From NCBI RefSeq assembly GCF_014204755.1, contig NZ_JACHLZ010000001.1:2852001-2916000 (forward strand): DNA of 64,000 nucleotides, in the 5' to 3' direction. The position numbers and the translations under genes were made by a program. The notes beneath the pieces were generated by a model, which did not search any database, had not been told where the DNA came from, and saw only the letters and a program-made list of their open reading frames with translations. Source of the DNA: Brachybacterium aquaticum. GTDB lineage: Bacteria; Actinomycetota; Actinomycetes; Actinomycetales; Dermabacteraceae. Of the stretch, positions 8,388 to 16,893 are shown piece after piece; position 1 is the stretch's first letter; the number at the start of each line of letters is the position of its first letter.

Positions 8388-9587
8388 TCAGCATTGCTGC
8401 CCTTCAGGCGGGCCGGCGAAGGCGACGAGCCGCGGGACGGGCTCCCGCAGGTCGAGCGGCGGGGGTCGGCGCGAGGCAAAACGTGGGCCCGTGCCCGGGG
8501 CCGCGAACCCGGCGCGCTCCAGAGCCGCGCCGAGCGCGTCCGCCGGCTCCTCGGACAGATCGAGGAACAGCCATTCCACCTCGTGCTCGCGGCGCAGGCG
8601 GCTCGCGAGGACGAGGAGTGCCTCGTCGAGAGGTGTGGGCTCTGACGGGTGCGTCGCGAGTGCGGGGCCCTCGTCGGTCACGGGGGCGTCGGCCGTGAGT
8701 CCATCGGCAGGAGATCCATCAGCCGCGTGTGCGTCGGCCGACGGGCCCTCGAGACGTACCCAGGCGACGTCGCCCTCCACCTGGAGCTCTCCCTCGAGGA
8801 CGGTGCACCCTCTGCGGTCCGCACAGTGCCATCGCCCCTGCCCGTCCGGGCCGTTCATGTCCAGGTCGACCGTGGACTGCGGCCCCGGGAACAACGCCAT
8901 GGACACGCCTCCCTCGTCGGTCACCCCGTGCCGGCGCAGCACGGTCCAGACCGTGTCCCGCAGGATGCGCAGGTCCATGGCGAGGCCCACCCGGCGCACG
9001 TACTCCTGGTCCATCGCCAGGCGCTCTTCCCAGCTGATGCCGTTCCTGCCGTTGGCCTGCGCGTAGCCGGTGAGACCGGCGGGGACGGCGTGGCGTGTGA
9101 ACTGGTCGGCGCTGTACCGTCCCAGGTAGAAGGTAGGAAGCGGACGCGGGCCGACGAAGCTCATGTCGCCGACGAGGATGTTCCACAAGCTCGGGAGCTC
9201 GTCCAGGCTCGTCTCACGCAGCAGGCGCCCGAAGGGCACCAGGCGGTCCCAGTCCTCCTCGGCGCCGGGGACGGGCAGTCGCATCGAGCGGAACTTGCGC
9301 AACCGGAACACGCGCCCGTCCTGGGTGATGCGCTCCTGGGTGAAGAGCACCGGGCGGCCGATCGTCATGGCCACTCCCCCGGAGATGATCAGCATCGGCA
9401 ACGCCATGACCACCAGTCCGAGCCCCGCCAGCACGGCTTCGACGCGTCGTCTGCGCGCGAGGTATCGCCGCTGCTGCGTGGTCAGGCGCAGCGGGTACCG
9501 GTGCTGAACCGGCCCTATCGCGGCGGACACGCGCCGGCCACGACCCCGCGGCATGCTCTGTGCCGACTCGGCCGCCGAGCCGACCAT
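8388..9587 (-). CDS. PglC-type phosphoglycosyl transferase with extra C-terminal domain
   Basis: A monotopic phosphoglycosyl transferase that should load a sugar-1-phosphate onto undecaprenyl phosphate and start the repeat unit. ATG 9587 overlaps the aminotransferase stop (ATGA) and gives 399 residues; the frame is open upstream. One hydrophobic re-entrant helix lies at about 51-72, and the catalytic Asp-Glu pair sits in SLDELPSLWN (about 127-136), with GDMSFVGPRP following. Residues 1-230 make a complete enzyme of PglC size. The remaining 165 residues include a low-complexity Asp/Ala/Pro stretch and end in a helix-strand-helix pattern (EALLVLASRL ... LGAALERAGFA) reminiscent of the C-terminal half of GNAT acetyltransferases, without a visible acetyl-CoA motif. 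Confidence 0.85.
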   Translation of the reverse strand: MVGSAAESAQSMPRGRGRRVSAAIGPVQHRYPLRLTTQQRRYLARRRRVEAVLAGLGLVVMALPMLIISGGVAMTIGRPVLFTQERITQDGRVFRLRKFRSMRLPVPGAEEDWDRLVPFGRLLRETSLDELPSLWNILVGDMSFVGPRPLPTFYLGRYSADQFTRHAVPAGLTGYAQANGRNGISWEERLAMDQEYVRRVGLAMDLRILRDTVWTVLRRHGVTDEGGVSMALFPGPQSTVDLDMNGPDGQGRWHCADRRGCTVLEGELQVEGDVAWVRLEGPSADAHAADGSPADGLTADAPVTDEGPALATHPSEPTPLDEALLVLASRLRREHEVEWLFLDLSEEPADALGAALERAGFAAPGTGPRFASRRPPPLDLREPVPRLVAFAGPPEGQQC

Positions 9588-10747
9588 CAGACGGCCCCGA
9601 CCACCGGCGCGACGGCGTGCCGGATGGCGAGGGCGCGGCGCAGCACATCGTCGACCCGCCCGCATTCCTCCGCGGTGAGCGCGGAACCGCTGGGCAGGGT
9701 GAGGCCGATGCGGAACATCCGCTCCGAGGTGCCGTTGGTGAGGTGGGGCATCGCAGCGAACACGGGCTGGAGGTGCATGGGCTTCCACAGCGGCCGGCTC
9801 TCGACTCCGGCGCCGGCGAGGACGGCGCTGAGACTTCCTGCGTCGAGACCGGCCACGGAGGGGTCGACGATCAGCGCGGTCAGCCAGCAGTTGTCCTCCT
9901 CGTCCCCGCCGCGCTGGAAGACCTCCACGCCCGGCACGTCCTCGACGAGTGCCGCATAGGCCTCGCGGCGGGCACGGCGCCGCTCGAGCATCCCGTCGAG
10001 CCGGGCGAGCTGGGCGAGGCCCATCGCGGCCAGCAGGTTCGACAGGCGGTAGTTGAAGCCGATGTCGCGGTGCTCGTAGTGGGCGACGGGCTCGCGGGCC
10101 TGGGTGGCGAGGTGGCGCACCCGGGCGGCGGCGCTCTCGTCATCGGTGAGGTACATGCCGCCGCCGGAGGTGGTCATGACCTTGTTGCCGTTGAAGGAGA
10201 AGATCGCGGCGTCGCCGTGCTTGCCGGCGGGGATCCCCGCATGGCTCGCACCGAGGGACTCGGCGGCGTCGGCGAGCACCCGGGCGCCGTGCGCGTGGGC
10301 GATCTGCATGATGCGGGTGTAGTCCACGCAGCGGCCCAGCAGGTCCACCGGCACCACCGCGGGCACGGAGCGGCCCTCGGCCTCGAGCGTGCACAGGGCC
10401 TGCTCGAGCAGGCCCGGATCCATCTGCCCGGTCTCGGGGTCGGAGTCGATGAAGTACGGGGTCGCGCCGGTGTAGACGATCGCGTTGGCGGTGGCGGCGA
10501 AGGTCATCGTGGAAGTGGGGACCACGTCCCCGGGGCCGACTCCCCAGGCGAGCAGCCCAAGGTGGAGGGCCGAGGTGCCGGAGGCGAGGGCGACGGCGCT
10601 GCGCCTGCCCACCCGCGCCGCCATGGCGGTCTCGAAGGCGTCCACCGCCGGGCCCAGCGGTGCGATCCATCCGGAGTCGAAGGCCTCGGCGACGGCGGCG
10701 CGCTCGGCGATGGTGACGTCCGGGCCGGAGAGGAGGATGCCGGTCAT
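9587..10747 (-). CDS. DegT/DnrJ/EryC1/StrS-family sugar aminotransferase (PglE-like)
   Basis: A 386-residue PLP-dependent aminotransferase predicted to convert a UDP-4-keto-6-deoxy sugar to the 4-amino sugar. The PLP-binding lysine is Lys189 in FSFNGNKVMTTSGGG, and Asp160 in LADAAESLG contacts the pyridine nitrogen. Residues GTSALHLGLLA at 57-67 are the phosphate-binding segment. It lies three bases downstream of the PglF-like dehydratase and overlaps the phosphosugar transferase, which is the order of the bacillosamine pathway (dehydratase, aminotransferase, transferase). The LegB/LegC pair of legionaminic acid synthesis uses the same enzymes, so this gene could also feed the nonulosonic acid genes at 50-54 kb. 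Confidence 0.9.
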   Translation of the reverse strand: MTGILLSGPDVTIAERAAVAEAFDSGWIAPLGPAVDAFETAMAARVGRRSAVALASGTSALHLGLLAWGVGPGDVVPTSTMTFAATANAIVYTGATPYFIDSDPETGQMDPGLLEQALCTLEAEGRSVPAVVPVDLLGRCVDYTRIMQIAHAHGARVLADAAESLGASHAGIPAGKHGDAAIFSFNGNKVMTTSGGGMYLTDDESAAARVRHLATQAREPVAHYEHRDIGFNYRLSNLLAAMGLAQLARLDGMLERRRARREAYAALVEDVPGVEVFQRGGDEEDNCWLTALIVDPSVAGLDAGSLSAVLAGAGVESRPLWKPMHLQPVFAAMPHLTNGTSERMFRIGLTLPSGSALTAEECGRVDDVLRRALAIRHAVAPVVGAV

Positions 10748-10750
10748 TAT

Positions 10751-12724
10751 TCAGAACCCCGATGCGGTAGGGAGCGAGGGGATGGAGGAGGACATGGACC
10801 CGCAGACCGCCGTCATGGCGCCGCGGTACTCCGCATCGCCGTGGAGGTCGGCCGGGGCCGGGAGCTCCACACGGGAGACCGGCACGACCGGAACGCCGCG
10901 GATGAGGGGGTGGGAGGTCACCGCGGAGTCCTCGCCAGGGGCGAACAGGTCCTCGTGGAGCTTCTCGCCGGGACGCAGGCCCGAGTACTCGATCGCGATG
11001 TCCTTGCCGGATGCCTCGATGAGCTGCTGTGCGAGCTTCACGATCGGGACCGGCTCGCCCATGTCCAGCACGAGCGCCTTGCCGCTCTCGCCCAGCACGG
11101 CGGCCTGGAGCACCAGCTGCACCGCCTCGGAGACGGTCATGAAGTAGCGGGTGACCTCGGGGTCGGTGACGGTGACCGGTCCGCCCTTCTTGATCTGTGC
11201 GATGAACGTGTGGATCACGGAGCCGCGGGTGGCCAGCACGTTGCCGAAGCGGACGCTGAGCCAGGTGCCGTGGCCGGCGGTGAGGCCCTTGTGCGCGGTG
11301 AGTCCCTCGGCGATGCGCTTGCTGTAGCCGAGGACGTTGTGGGGGTCGGCGGCCTTGTCGGTGGAGATGTTCACGACGTGCTCGGCCCCGTGGTGATCGG
11401 CGGCCTCGAGCACGTTGTGGGTGCCGAGAACGTTGGTCTTGAACGCCTCGTCCGGGGACTTCTCGAGCATGTTCACGTGCTTGAGCGCGGCGGCGTGGAA
11501 GACCACGTGCGGGCGGTGGCGGGCGAAGACCGCGTCCAGCCGCTCCGCGTCGCGGATGTCGGCGAGCTCCATGTTGTCGTCGCCGAGGTCGGCGGTCCCG
11601 CCCATGGTGAGCATCAGGGCGTGCAGCGCGGACTCGTCGCGGTCCAGCATCACCAGCTCCGCGGGAGAGAACTCGGCGATCTGTCGGCACAGCTCCGAGC
11701 CGATGGAGCCGCCGGCACCGGTGACCAGCACGGTCCTGCCCTCGATGAGGGTGGCGATGGTGCCGAGGTCGGTGGTGATGGGATTGCGGCCCAGGAGGTC
11801 CTCGGTCTGGACGTCGCGCAGATCCGTGTGCCGGATCCCGTCGATCATCTCGCGCAGCGGGGGCACGATCTTCACGGCGATTCCGAGCCGCTTCGCCTCG
11901 GCGGTGAGGCTGGACATGGTCTCGGCACCGATCACGGTGGTCGCGATGACCAGCACATCCGCACGGAGCTTCTCGGCGGCGTGGGCGAACTGGGCGGTCC
12001 TGCCGACCACCGACAGCCCGGAGTGGCGCAGGAACCGCTTGCGCGAGTCGTCATCGAGGAAGGCGACGGGCTCCCAGATCGAAGAGGGGTCGCGGCGCAT
12101 GGAGTCGGCGAGGTCGCGCCCCACCCGCCCGGCGCCCACGATCAGGACCCGACGGTTCCGCTCGGGGGCTGTGCCCCCGCCGGACGTGCGCAGGTCGCGC
12201 AGGGCGAGGGCGCGCATGCCGTAGCGGACGGCGAGCGCCATGACCAGGATCAGCGGTGCAGCGATCAGGGGCGTGGTGGCCGGAAGCATGCGCTCGGGAC
12301 CGGCGATGTTCACGACCGCGATGAGCACGGAGACGAACGCGATCACCGAGGCCAGGGGCCGAATCTCGTCGAAGCTGCCCACGAGGTGGCGGCCCTGGTG
12401 CAGGCGCAGGAACCGGGCGAGCACGGTGTAGGCGAGCACCCCGATCCCGGCACAGATGAGCAGGCCCAGCACGGGCGTGGCCCCCTCCCCCAGCGTCAGG
12501 CCGCGGGACAGCGCCGGGGTCTCGAGCCGGAGCCCGCTGGCGGCCCAGAGCCCGACGATCCACAGCATCGCGTCGACGAGGACGAGCGCGACGGCCGACG
12601 GGTGCAGGTCCCGGACGCGCAGCGCTGCTCGGTCCAGTCCCCTCGTGGCGCCCTCGGCGAGAGCGCGCATCGCCGAGGGCAGGCCGACGGGACGTAGAAC
12701 TGTGCGCAGTGAGTCGATGGACAC
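10751..12724 (-). CDS. Membrane-anchored NDP-sugar 4,6-dehydratase (PglF/CapD-like)
   Basis: A 657-residue enzyme of the large membrane-bound dehydratase class, predicted to make UDP-4-keto-6-deoxy-N-acetylhexosamine from UDP-GlcNAc. GTG 12724 is preceded by AAGGGGGGAG. Four N-terminal helices lie at about 43-64, 82-104, 123-141 and 150-168. A first Rossmann domain has VLIVGAGRVGRDL at about 193-205, and the catalytic SDR domain has TGAGGSIGSE at 335-344. The active-site region STDKAADPHNVLGYSK lies at about 454-469. It opens the operon that continues with the aminotransferase, phosphosugar transferase and ATP-grasp genes. Whether C5 stereochemistry is retained or inverted cannot be read from the sequence. 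Confidence 0.9.
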   Translation of the reverse strand: MSIDSLRTVLRPVGLPSAMRALAEGATRGLDRAALRVRDLHPSAVALVLVDAMLWIVGLWAASGLRLETPALSRGLTLGEGATPVLGLLICAGIGVLAYTVLARFLRLHQGRHLVGSFDEIRPLASVIAFVSVLIAVVNIAGPERMLPATTPLIAAPLILVMALAVRYGMRALALRDLRTSGGGTAPERNRRVLIVGAGRVGRDLADSMRRDPSSIWEPVAFLDDDSRKRFLRHSGLSVVGRTAQFAHAAEKLRADVLVIATTVIGAETMSSLTAEAKRLGIAVKIVPPLREMIDGIRHTDLRDVQTEDLLGRNPITTDLGTIATLIEGRTVLVTGAGGSIGSELCRQIAEFSPAELVMLDRDESALHALMLTMGGTADLGDDNMELADIRDAERLDAVFARHRPHVVFHAAALKHVNMLEKSPDEAFKTNVLGTHNVLEAADHHGAEHVVNISTDKAADPHNVLGYSKRIAEGLTAHKGLTAGHGTWLSVRFGNVLATRGSVIHTFIAQIKKGGPVTVTDPEVTRYFMTVSEAVQLVLQAAVLGESGKALVLDMGEPVPIVKLAQQLIEASGKDIAIEYSGLRPGEKLHEDLFAPGEDSAVTSHPLIRGVPVVPVSRVELPAPADLHGDAEYRGAMTAVCGSMSSSIPSLPTASGF

Positions 12725-13112
12725 GGCTCCCCCCTTGTGAGGTGATGCGGGTCGTCAGGACCGGCAGCTCCGCCGCAGATGTCCATTTTGCCCGTGTTGG
12801 CCGTTTTGTACCTTACGCGGGGTCCGCCGAGATGTGAAGTCGACGACGGAGACTGATGGGGGTTGGGCATGGACGCCTCCCTGCACAACATGAGGTCACC
12901 CTGAGGTTCGTGACATGCGGCGGTACCGAAGAGGCCGCCTGGGCGGCCGGACGACCCTCGAGCCCTGTAAACTCGGAAAGTCGGACATTTCATCGCATTT
13001 CGGTGTCATTGCACCACCACCCCTCTCTGCACTCTCCAGACACCGGCCGCCCTCGAAGGGGCACCGTCGCGCCTCGCCAACGCACCCCCACTACGAGCAC
13101 AAGGGTGGATTG
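12725..13112. promoter_or_regulatory. Divergent promoter region with repeated GGACA boxes
   Basis: No gene is visible in this 388-bp gap between the PglF operon and the second ATP-grasp gene. On the minus strand a TTCACA and a TAAGGT spaced 18 bp make a candidate promoter. Just downstream of it lie three boxes, TGTCC, TGCCC and TGGCC on the plus strand (12780-12807), spaced exactly 9 bp. Two of them match the inverse of AAAACGGACA with one mismatch. On the plus strand TGTAAACT at about 12965-12972 may be a -10 for the ATP-grasp gene, followed by AAGTCGGACA at 12978-12987. A shared regulator is inferred. Confidence 0.45.
12780..12807 (-). repeat. Three 9-bp-spaced GGNCA direct repeats
   Basis: Read on the minus strand the segment contains AAACGGCCA, ACACGGGCA and AAATGGACA head to tail with an exact 9-bp period. 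This phasing is close to one helical turn and is typical of sites bound by tandem protomers of a response regulator or similar factor. It lies between the candidate -10 and the GTG of the PglF-like dehydratase gene. A two-unit version of the same pattern occurs at 15519-15536. Confidence 0.45.
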
Positions 13113-14141
13113 ATGAAGATCGTCATCTCCTCGGCCGGGCGTCGCGCCCACTACGTCGAGTGGTTCCGTGAGGCGCTCGGCCGGACCGCACTGAGCGGCG
13201 AGGTCATCGCCATGGAGTACCGCTTGCACAGCCCGAGCACCGGACTCGCCGATCGCGCCGTGCCGTCCCCGGCCTACAACAGCCCCGAGTACCCGGAGGC
13301 GCTGCGGGAGTGGTGCCGAGCCGAGCGTCCCGACCTTTTCCTGTCCCTGAACGACTACGAGCTGCAGATCCTCTCGGGCGGCCTCGCTGAGGAGATGCGG
13401 TCGATGGGTTGCCGCGTCGCCGTCCTGGGTGCCGAGCTCCAGCCCATCGTGCTGGACAAGCACCGGATGGCGACCGCCCTGGCTGAGCGCGGCATCCCGA
13501 CACCTCGCACCGTGCTGGGAAGCGAGGTCGACCGCATCCGCTCCTCGGCGCGCTCTGGCGACCGCTTCGTCGTGAAGCACCGTTTCGGCAGCGGGTCGAC
13601 AGGGCTGCGGATCGTCGAGGCCGAGGCGCTCCCCGACGCGGTCGAGCAATCGGCGCAGACGGCACTCGGAGCCGACGGCCTGCCTGCAGCGGACGGCCCC
13701 GCGGCCACCGTGGTGCAGGAGGCTCTCCCGGGCCCCGAGTACGGCGTCGACGGCGTGTTCGACGTCGACGGGCGAGGCGAGCTTCTCGGTGTGCTCGCGC
13801 GCCGCAAGGACCTGATGCGCGGAGGTGACACGGACGTCGCCACCACGGTGGCACCCGAGCCGTTCCATGCTGCAATCCGGGAAATCGGCGCGATGCTGCG
13901 ACCGTCGGCCGCGATCGATGTGGATCTGCGGGACAACGCCGACGGGGAGCCGCAGGTCATCGATATCAATCCGCGCCTAGGCGGCGGATACCCGTTCTGC
14001 CACCGCGCCGGCGCGGACCTTCCCGCGGCGCTGATCCGCTCCGCTGTGGGGCTCGAGCCCGATCCGGAGCTGCTGCGCTACCGGGTCGGAGTCACCTCGG
14101 CGCGGCGGGAGGAGTTCACGGTCGTCGCTGCGCCCCGGTGA
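13113..14141 (+). CDS. ATP-grasp ligase (CarB-like), paralogue 2
   Basis: A 342-residue ATP-grasp protein. I prefer ATG 13113 because AAGGGTGG lies just upstream and the N-terminal MKIVISSAGRRAHYVEWF aligns with paralogue 1. Shared landmarks are LSLNDYEL, the ATP loop VVKHRFGSGSTG, the EYGVDGVFD segment, ARRKDLMRGGDTD and the metal site VIDINPRLGGGYPF. It probably forms an amide or similar bond using an acyl-phosphate intermediate. It has its own promoter region, divergent from the PglF operon, and its 3' end overlaps the convergent decarboxylase gene by 26 bp. Two full-length paralogues in one locus suggest two different acyl donors, or successive additions. Confidence 0.85.
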   Translation: MKIVISSAGRRAHYVEWFREALGRTALSGEVIAMEYRLHSPSTGLADRAVPSPAYNSPEYPEALREWCRAERPDLFLSLNDYELQILSGGLAEEMRSMGCRVAVLGAELQPIVLDKHRMATALAERGIPTPRTVLGSEVDRIRSSARSGDRFVVKHRFGSGSTGLRIVEAEALPDAVEQSAQTALGADGLPAADGPAATVVQEALPGPEYGVDGVFDVDGRGELLGVLARRKDLMRGGDTDVATTVAPEPFHAAIREIGAMLRPSAAIDVDLRDNADGEPQVIDINPRLGGGYPFCHRAGADLPAALIRSAVGLEPDPELLRYRVGVTSARREEFTVVAAPR

Positions 14142-15390
14142 GATCTGCACCCGGGGCGCCCGCCCCGCTCGGATCGTCCACGTCGTCCCACCGGTTGCCC
14201 TGCAGGTAGTCCTCGACTCCCCACGCGCGGCGCACCAGGGTGTACCTCTCCCCATCTCGCACGTACACGGCGGGGAGGAACTCGATGAACGAGGACTGGT
14301 AGCTCATCGTGTACGCACCGACTGCCTCGAACCGGAGGCGATCGCCGACGGCCAGCTCAGGAGCGTCCTGCAAGCGGGTGAGACGGTCGTCCTCCATGCA
14401 GGTGAAGCCGCCGATGATCTGTTCGGGGAGGCGCTGCTCGGAGGTCGAGTCCGTGGTCACGGCGAAAGGTCGGCGGCGGCGGAACAGCGGATCGATGTCC
14501 GTGCGGCTCGCGTTCGTCACGACATGTCGCCGCTCGCCGACATCCTTGACGTCGAGCACGGCCGCGTGGAGCTCGACGGGCACGGCGATCACGGAGCCGC
14601 CCGGTTCGACCACGAGGCGGGTGCGCGTCGGATCGACCACGGGGTCGAGAACCTCGCGGATCACGCGCACGTAGTCATCGAAACTTGGACTCCCCTCCAG
14701 GTTTCCGAAGAATCCTCCGCCGATGTCCACCCAATCGAGATCGAGACTGCGAGTGGCGATGAGATCCGCGGCGACGGTGGCCGCCGCTCGATACACGCCC
14801 AGGCTCTGCGTGAGGGAGTTTCGGTGCATGTGGAGCCCGGCGAGGCGGACCCCCGAGTCGGTGAGCTCCTCGATCACCCGGTCGAGGGCGCCGGTGTCCA
14901 CGCTGAAGCCGAAGCGACTTCCCTCGTCCCCCGTGGTGCTCTCCCCGGGGCAGTGCGCTTCCAGGTCCCAGTTGACCCGCACCCCGACAGCGAGCGACAG
15001 GGTGGGCTCCTCCCGGGCGAGCTCCGCAGCCCAGGTGACCTCGCGGCGGGAGTCGAGGTTCACGAGGGACCCCTCCCGGAGGGCGGACCGGAGCCGCTCC
15101 TGGGACTTGATCGGACCGTTGAAGACGATGCGCTCCGGGGCGTAGCCGAGGGCGAGTGCTAGCTCGTACTCGGCGTCGGAGACCACTTCCGCCCAGACGC
15201 CCTGGCGGCGCATGTGGCCGATCAGCCACGGCAGCGAGTTCGTCTTGAAGGAGTAGGAAAGGATCGCGCCGGGCCAGTGGGCATCGAGCGCCTCCCGAAA
15301 TCTGGAGACGAGCACGTCCAGAAGGTGCCGGTCGATGACGAAAGCGGGGGTCGACGGCGCTGACTCGTCACCATCGGCAGAGTGCATCAT
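14116..15390 (-). CDS. PLP fold-type III decarboxylase (LysA/ODC-like)
   Basis: A 424-residue alanine-racemase-fold decarboxylase of the ornithine/diaminopimelate/arginine decarboxylase family. I chose ATG 15390, which has GGAG six bases upstream; a GTG at 15402 is in frame. Lys49 in LSYSFKTN should bind PLP. Further family landmarks are HMHRNS, the phosphate-binding GGGFFG, EPGGSV, and near the C-terminus FTCMEDD, the position of the CxExxD active-site motif contributed across the dimer. It probably releases an amine from an amino acid. Its place among ATP-grasp and FemAB genes suggests a supply of amine for glycan modification rather than lysine synthesis. The exact substrate is not predictable. 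Confidence 0.8.
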   Translation of the reverse strand: MMHSADGDESAPSTPAFVIDRHLLDVLVSRFREALDAHWPGAILSYSFKTNSLPWLIGHMRRQGVWAEVVSDAEYELALALGYAPERIVFNGPIKSQERLRSALREGSLVNLDSRREVTWAAELAREEPTLSLAVGVRVNWDLEAHCPGESTTGDEGSRFGFSVDTGALDRVIEELTDSGVRLAGLHMHRNSLTQSLGVYRAAATVAADLIATRSLDLDWVDIGGGFFGNLEGSPSFDDYVRVIREVLDPVVDPTRTRLVVEPGGSVIAVPVELHAAVLDVKDVGERRHVVTNASRTDIDPLFRRRRPFAVTTDSTSEQRLPEQIIGGFTCMEDDRLTRLQDAPELAVGDRLRFEAVGAYTMSYQSSFIEFLPAVYVRDGERYTLVRRAWGVEDYLQGNRWDDVDDPSGAGAPGADLTGAQRRP

Positions 15391-15402
15391 GGAGAGCTCC
15401 AC

Positions 15403-15630
15403 ACACAGGGGTCGGGCGGCCCCGCAGGTCAGGAACCAGGAGAACTGAGGTCACTGCGCGGGAGGGGAAGTGCAATGGCGCCTCGCGGCACTGCTCCGGG
15501 AGAGGAGCCCCGCTTTCATAATGGACAAAACGGACAGATTTCGCAACTTCCGGCGGCCATCCGACGGTGCACATGCACTCCCAACGCACGAGTCCTGGCG
15601 GGACGGCACTTCGGACCTCCACTTCGAGGA
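15403..15630. promoter_or_regulatory. Intergenic region with two GGACA boxes
   Basis: This gap precedes the decarboxylase on the minus strand and follows the FemAB gene. It contains CATAATGGACA followed by AAAACGGACA (15527-15536), so two boxes 9 bp apart, at 15521-15536. The second is an exact copy of the 10-mer at 618-627. CATAAT would be a fair -10 on the plus strand, and CATTAT a weaker one on the minus strand toward the decarboxylase. Which strand is transcribed from here is unresolved. Confidence 0.4.
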
Positions 15631-16893
15631 TCAGGCACTGCCGCCTGCCCGGCTCCTCCGCACGCGATTCCCCAACGCGGTGATGGCGCTGCTGTGCAGC
15701 GGGTACAGCCTCATGAAGGCCGAGTAGAGGGCCGGGCGAAGCGGGAGGTCCCAGCCGCCGATTCCCTCGTTGACCTCACCGCCCAGACCGATCTTGAACT
15801 GCAGCAGCCCCACCCGAGGGTCATCGGCGTCGAGCGAGGGCCTCACGCCGCCGAGGTCGTAGGCAGTCGCACCCCGGCCGATCGAGCGCCGGATCTGGGC
15901 CCAGTAGACGGCGTTGGAGGCTCGGAGCTCTCGGCGGTGGGCGCTGTTGCCGGCGATGAGCGCGTACGCCACCCGTCCGACGCTCGCGGTGATGATCCCG
16001 GACAGCACCTCCCCCTCGTGACGCCCGAGGTCGACGTCGAGGGCGAACGGACCGGCGCTGTTCGACCGGTCCCACAGGAACTCCATGATGGACAGCGGGT
16101 GTGCCGCGAATCCGCTCCGCTCCGCAGTCTCGACGTGCAGGCGATGCACCTCCCGCAGCTCGTCACGGGATGCCGGCTCGACCTCCAGCCCCTGCCTCGC
16201 CGCACTGCGGATGTTCTTGCGCCACGCCTTGGTGAGTCCGGCGAAGACGTCCTCCTCCGTGCGCCCTGCGAGGGGGATCCGGAAGGTGAAGCGAGGCTGG
16301 GTGCTCTCGAGCGCCTCGTCATCATCGAGCGGGCGCCAGCCCTGCTCGCGCAGCACGGAGACCACGCGCACCGCGACGGGATCGATGGCATCAGGCCTCA
16401 CATGGGCGAGGTGCTGGAGCGAGCTGTCGGCGAGTGCGCGGTGCACCGTGGAGCTCCTCCAGGTGCGGTGATGGAGCGGCGGGTACATGCGGATGGCGAA
16501 CACCCGCCTCCCCTCGAGGTATCGACGGAGACTGCCGAGGACCCCGCCGATCGGGACCTGCCCCCAGTCCATCACCGGCCCGAACGGGATGTAAGCGATC
16601 CGGTACCTGATGACGGGCAGCGCCTGGTACCGGATGACGGAGGCCCCGACGCGTCGGCCCACAGCATCGAACCATCCCACCAGCTCATGCTCCCAGGCGC
16701 CGCCCCGGGCCTCTGCCCACTCGGCGGTCTGCTGGTAACTGACCTCCTCGGCGGCGCGGACGTGCTCGGCGAACTCGTCCTCCGAGATCGACCGCACCTC
16801 CAGCGATCCCGCACCGGTGCCGACAGGTGGGTCGTCGCCGTCGGGTGGCTCGGTGAGCACTGCGCCGTCGCCGGAGCACGTCCCATCGTTCAT
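15631..16893 (-). CDS. FemAB-family (GNAT-fold) aminoacyltransferase-like protein
   Basis: A 420-residue protein resembling FemX/FemA and lipid-II interpeptide-bridge enzymes, which move an amino acid from aminoacyl-tRNA to an amine acceptor. ATG 16893 is preceded by GGAGGGA; the open frame extends upstream without homology. Two GNAT-like halves are visible: YQQTAEWAEARG and IRYRIAYIPFGPVMDWG near residues 50-110, then TKAWRKNIRSAARQGLEVEP and the late NAVYWAQIRR ... YDLGGVRP ... LLQFKIGLGGE at 330-390, the usual FemAB ending. No coiled-coil arm is evident. Linked to two ATP-grasp genes and a decarboxylase, it may decorate the glycan or its lipid carrier instead of peptidoglycan. Family confidence is good; substrate is inferred. 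Confidence 0.8.
   Translation of the reverse strand: MNDGTCSGDGAVLTEPPDGDDPPVGTGAGSLEVRSISEDEFAEHVRAAEEVSYQQTAEWAEARGGAWEHELVGWFDAVGRRVGASVIRYQALPVIRYRIAYIPFGPVMDWGQVPIGGVLGSLRRYLEGRRVFAIRMYPPLHHRTWRSSTVHRALADSSLQHLAHVRPDAIDPVAVRVVSVLREQGWRPLDDDEALESTQPRFTFRIPLAGRTEEDVFAGLTKAWRKNIRSAARQGLEVEPASRDELREVHRLHVETAERSGFAAHPLSIMEFLWDRSNSAGPFALDVDLGRHEGEVLSGIITASVGRVAYALIAGNSAHRRELRASNAVYWAQIRRSIGRGATAYDLGGVRPSLDADDPRVGLLQFKIGLGGEVNEGIGGWDLPLRPALYSAFMRLYPLHSSAITALGNRVRRSRAGGSA

Noticed and set aside
9560..12697. A 1045-codon open frame on the plus strand
   Set aside because: It lies antisense to the well-supported transferase, aminotransferase and dehydratase genes. Its product is Gly/Glu/His/Asp-rich with no recognisable fold, as expected for a shadow in high G+C DNA.
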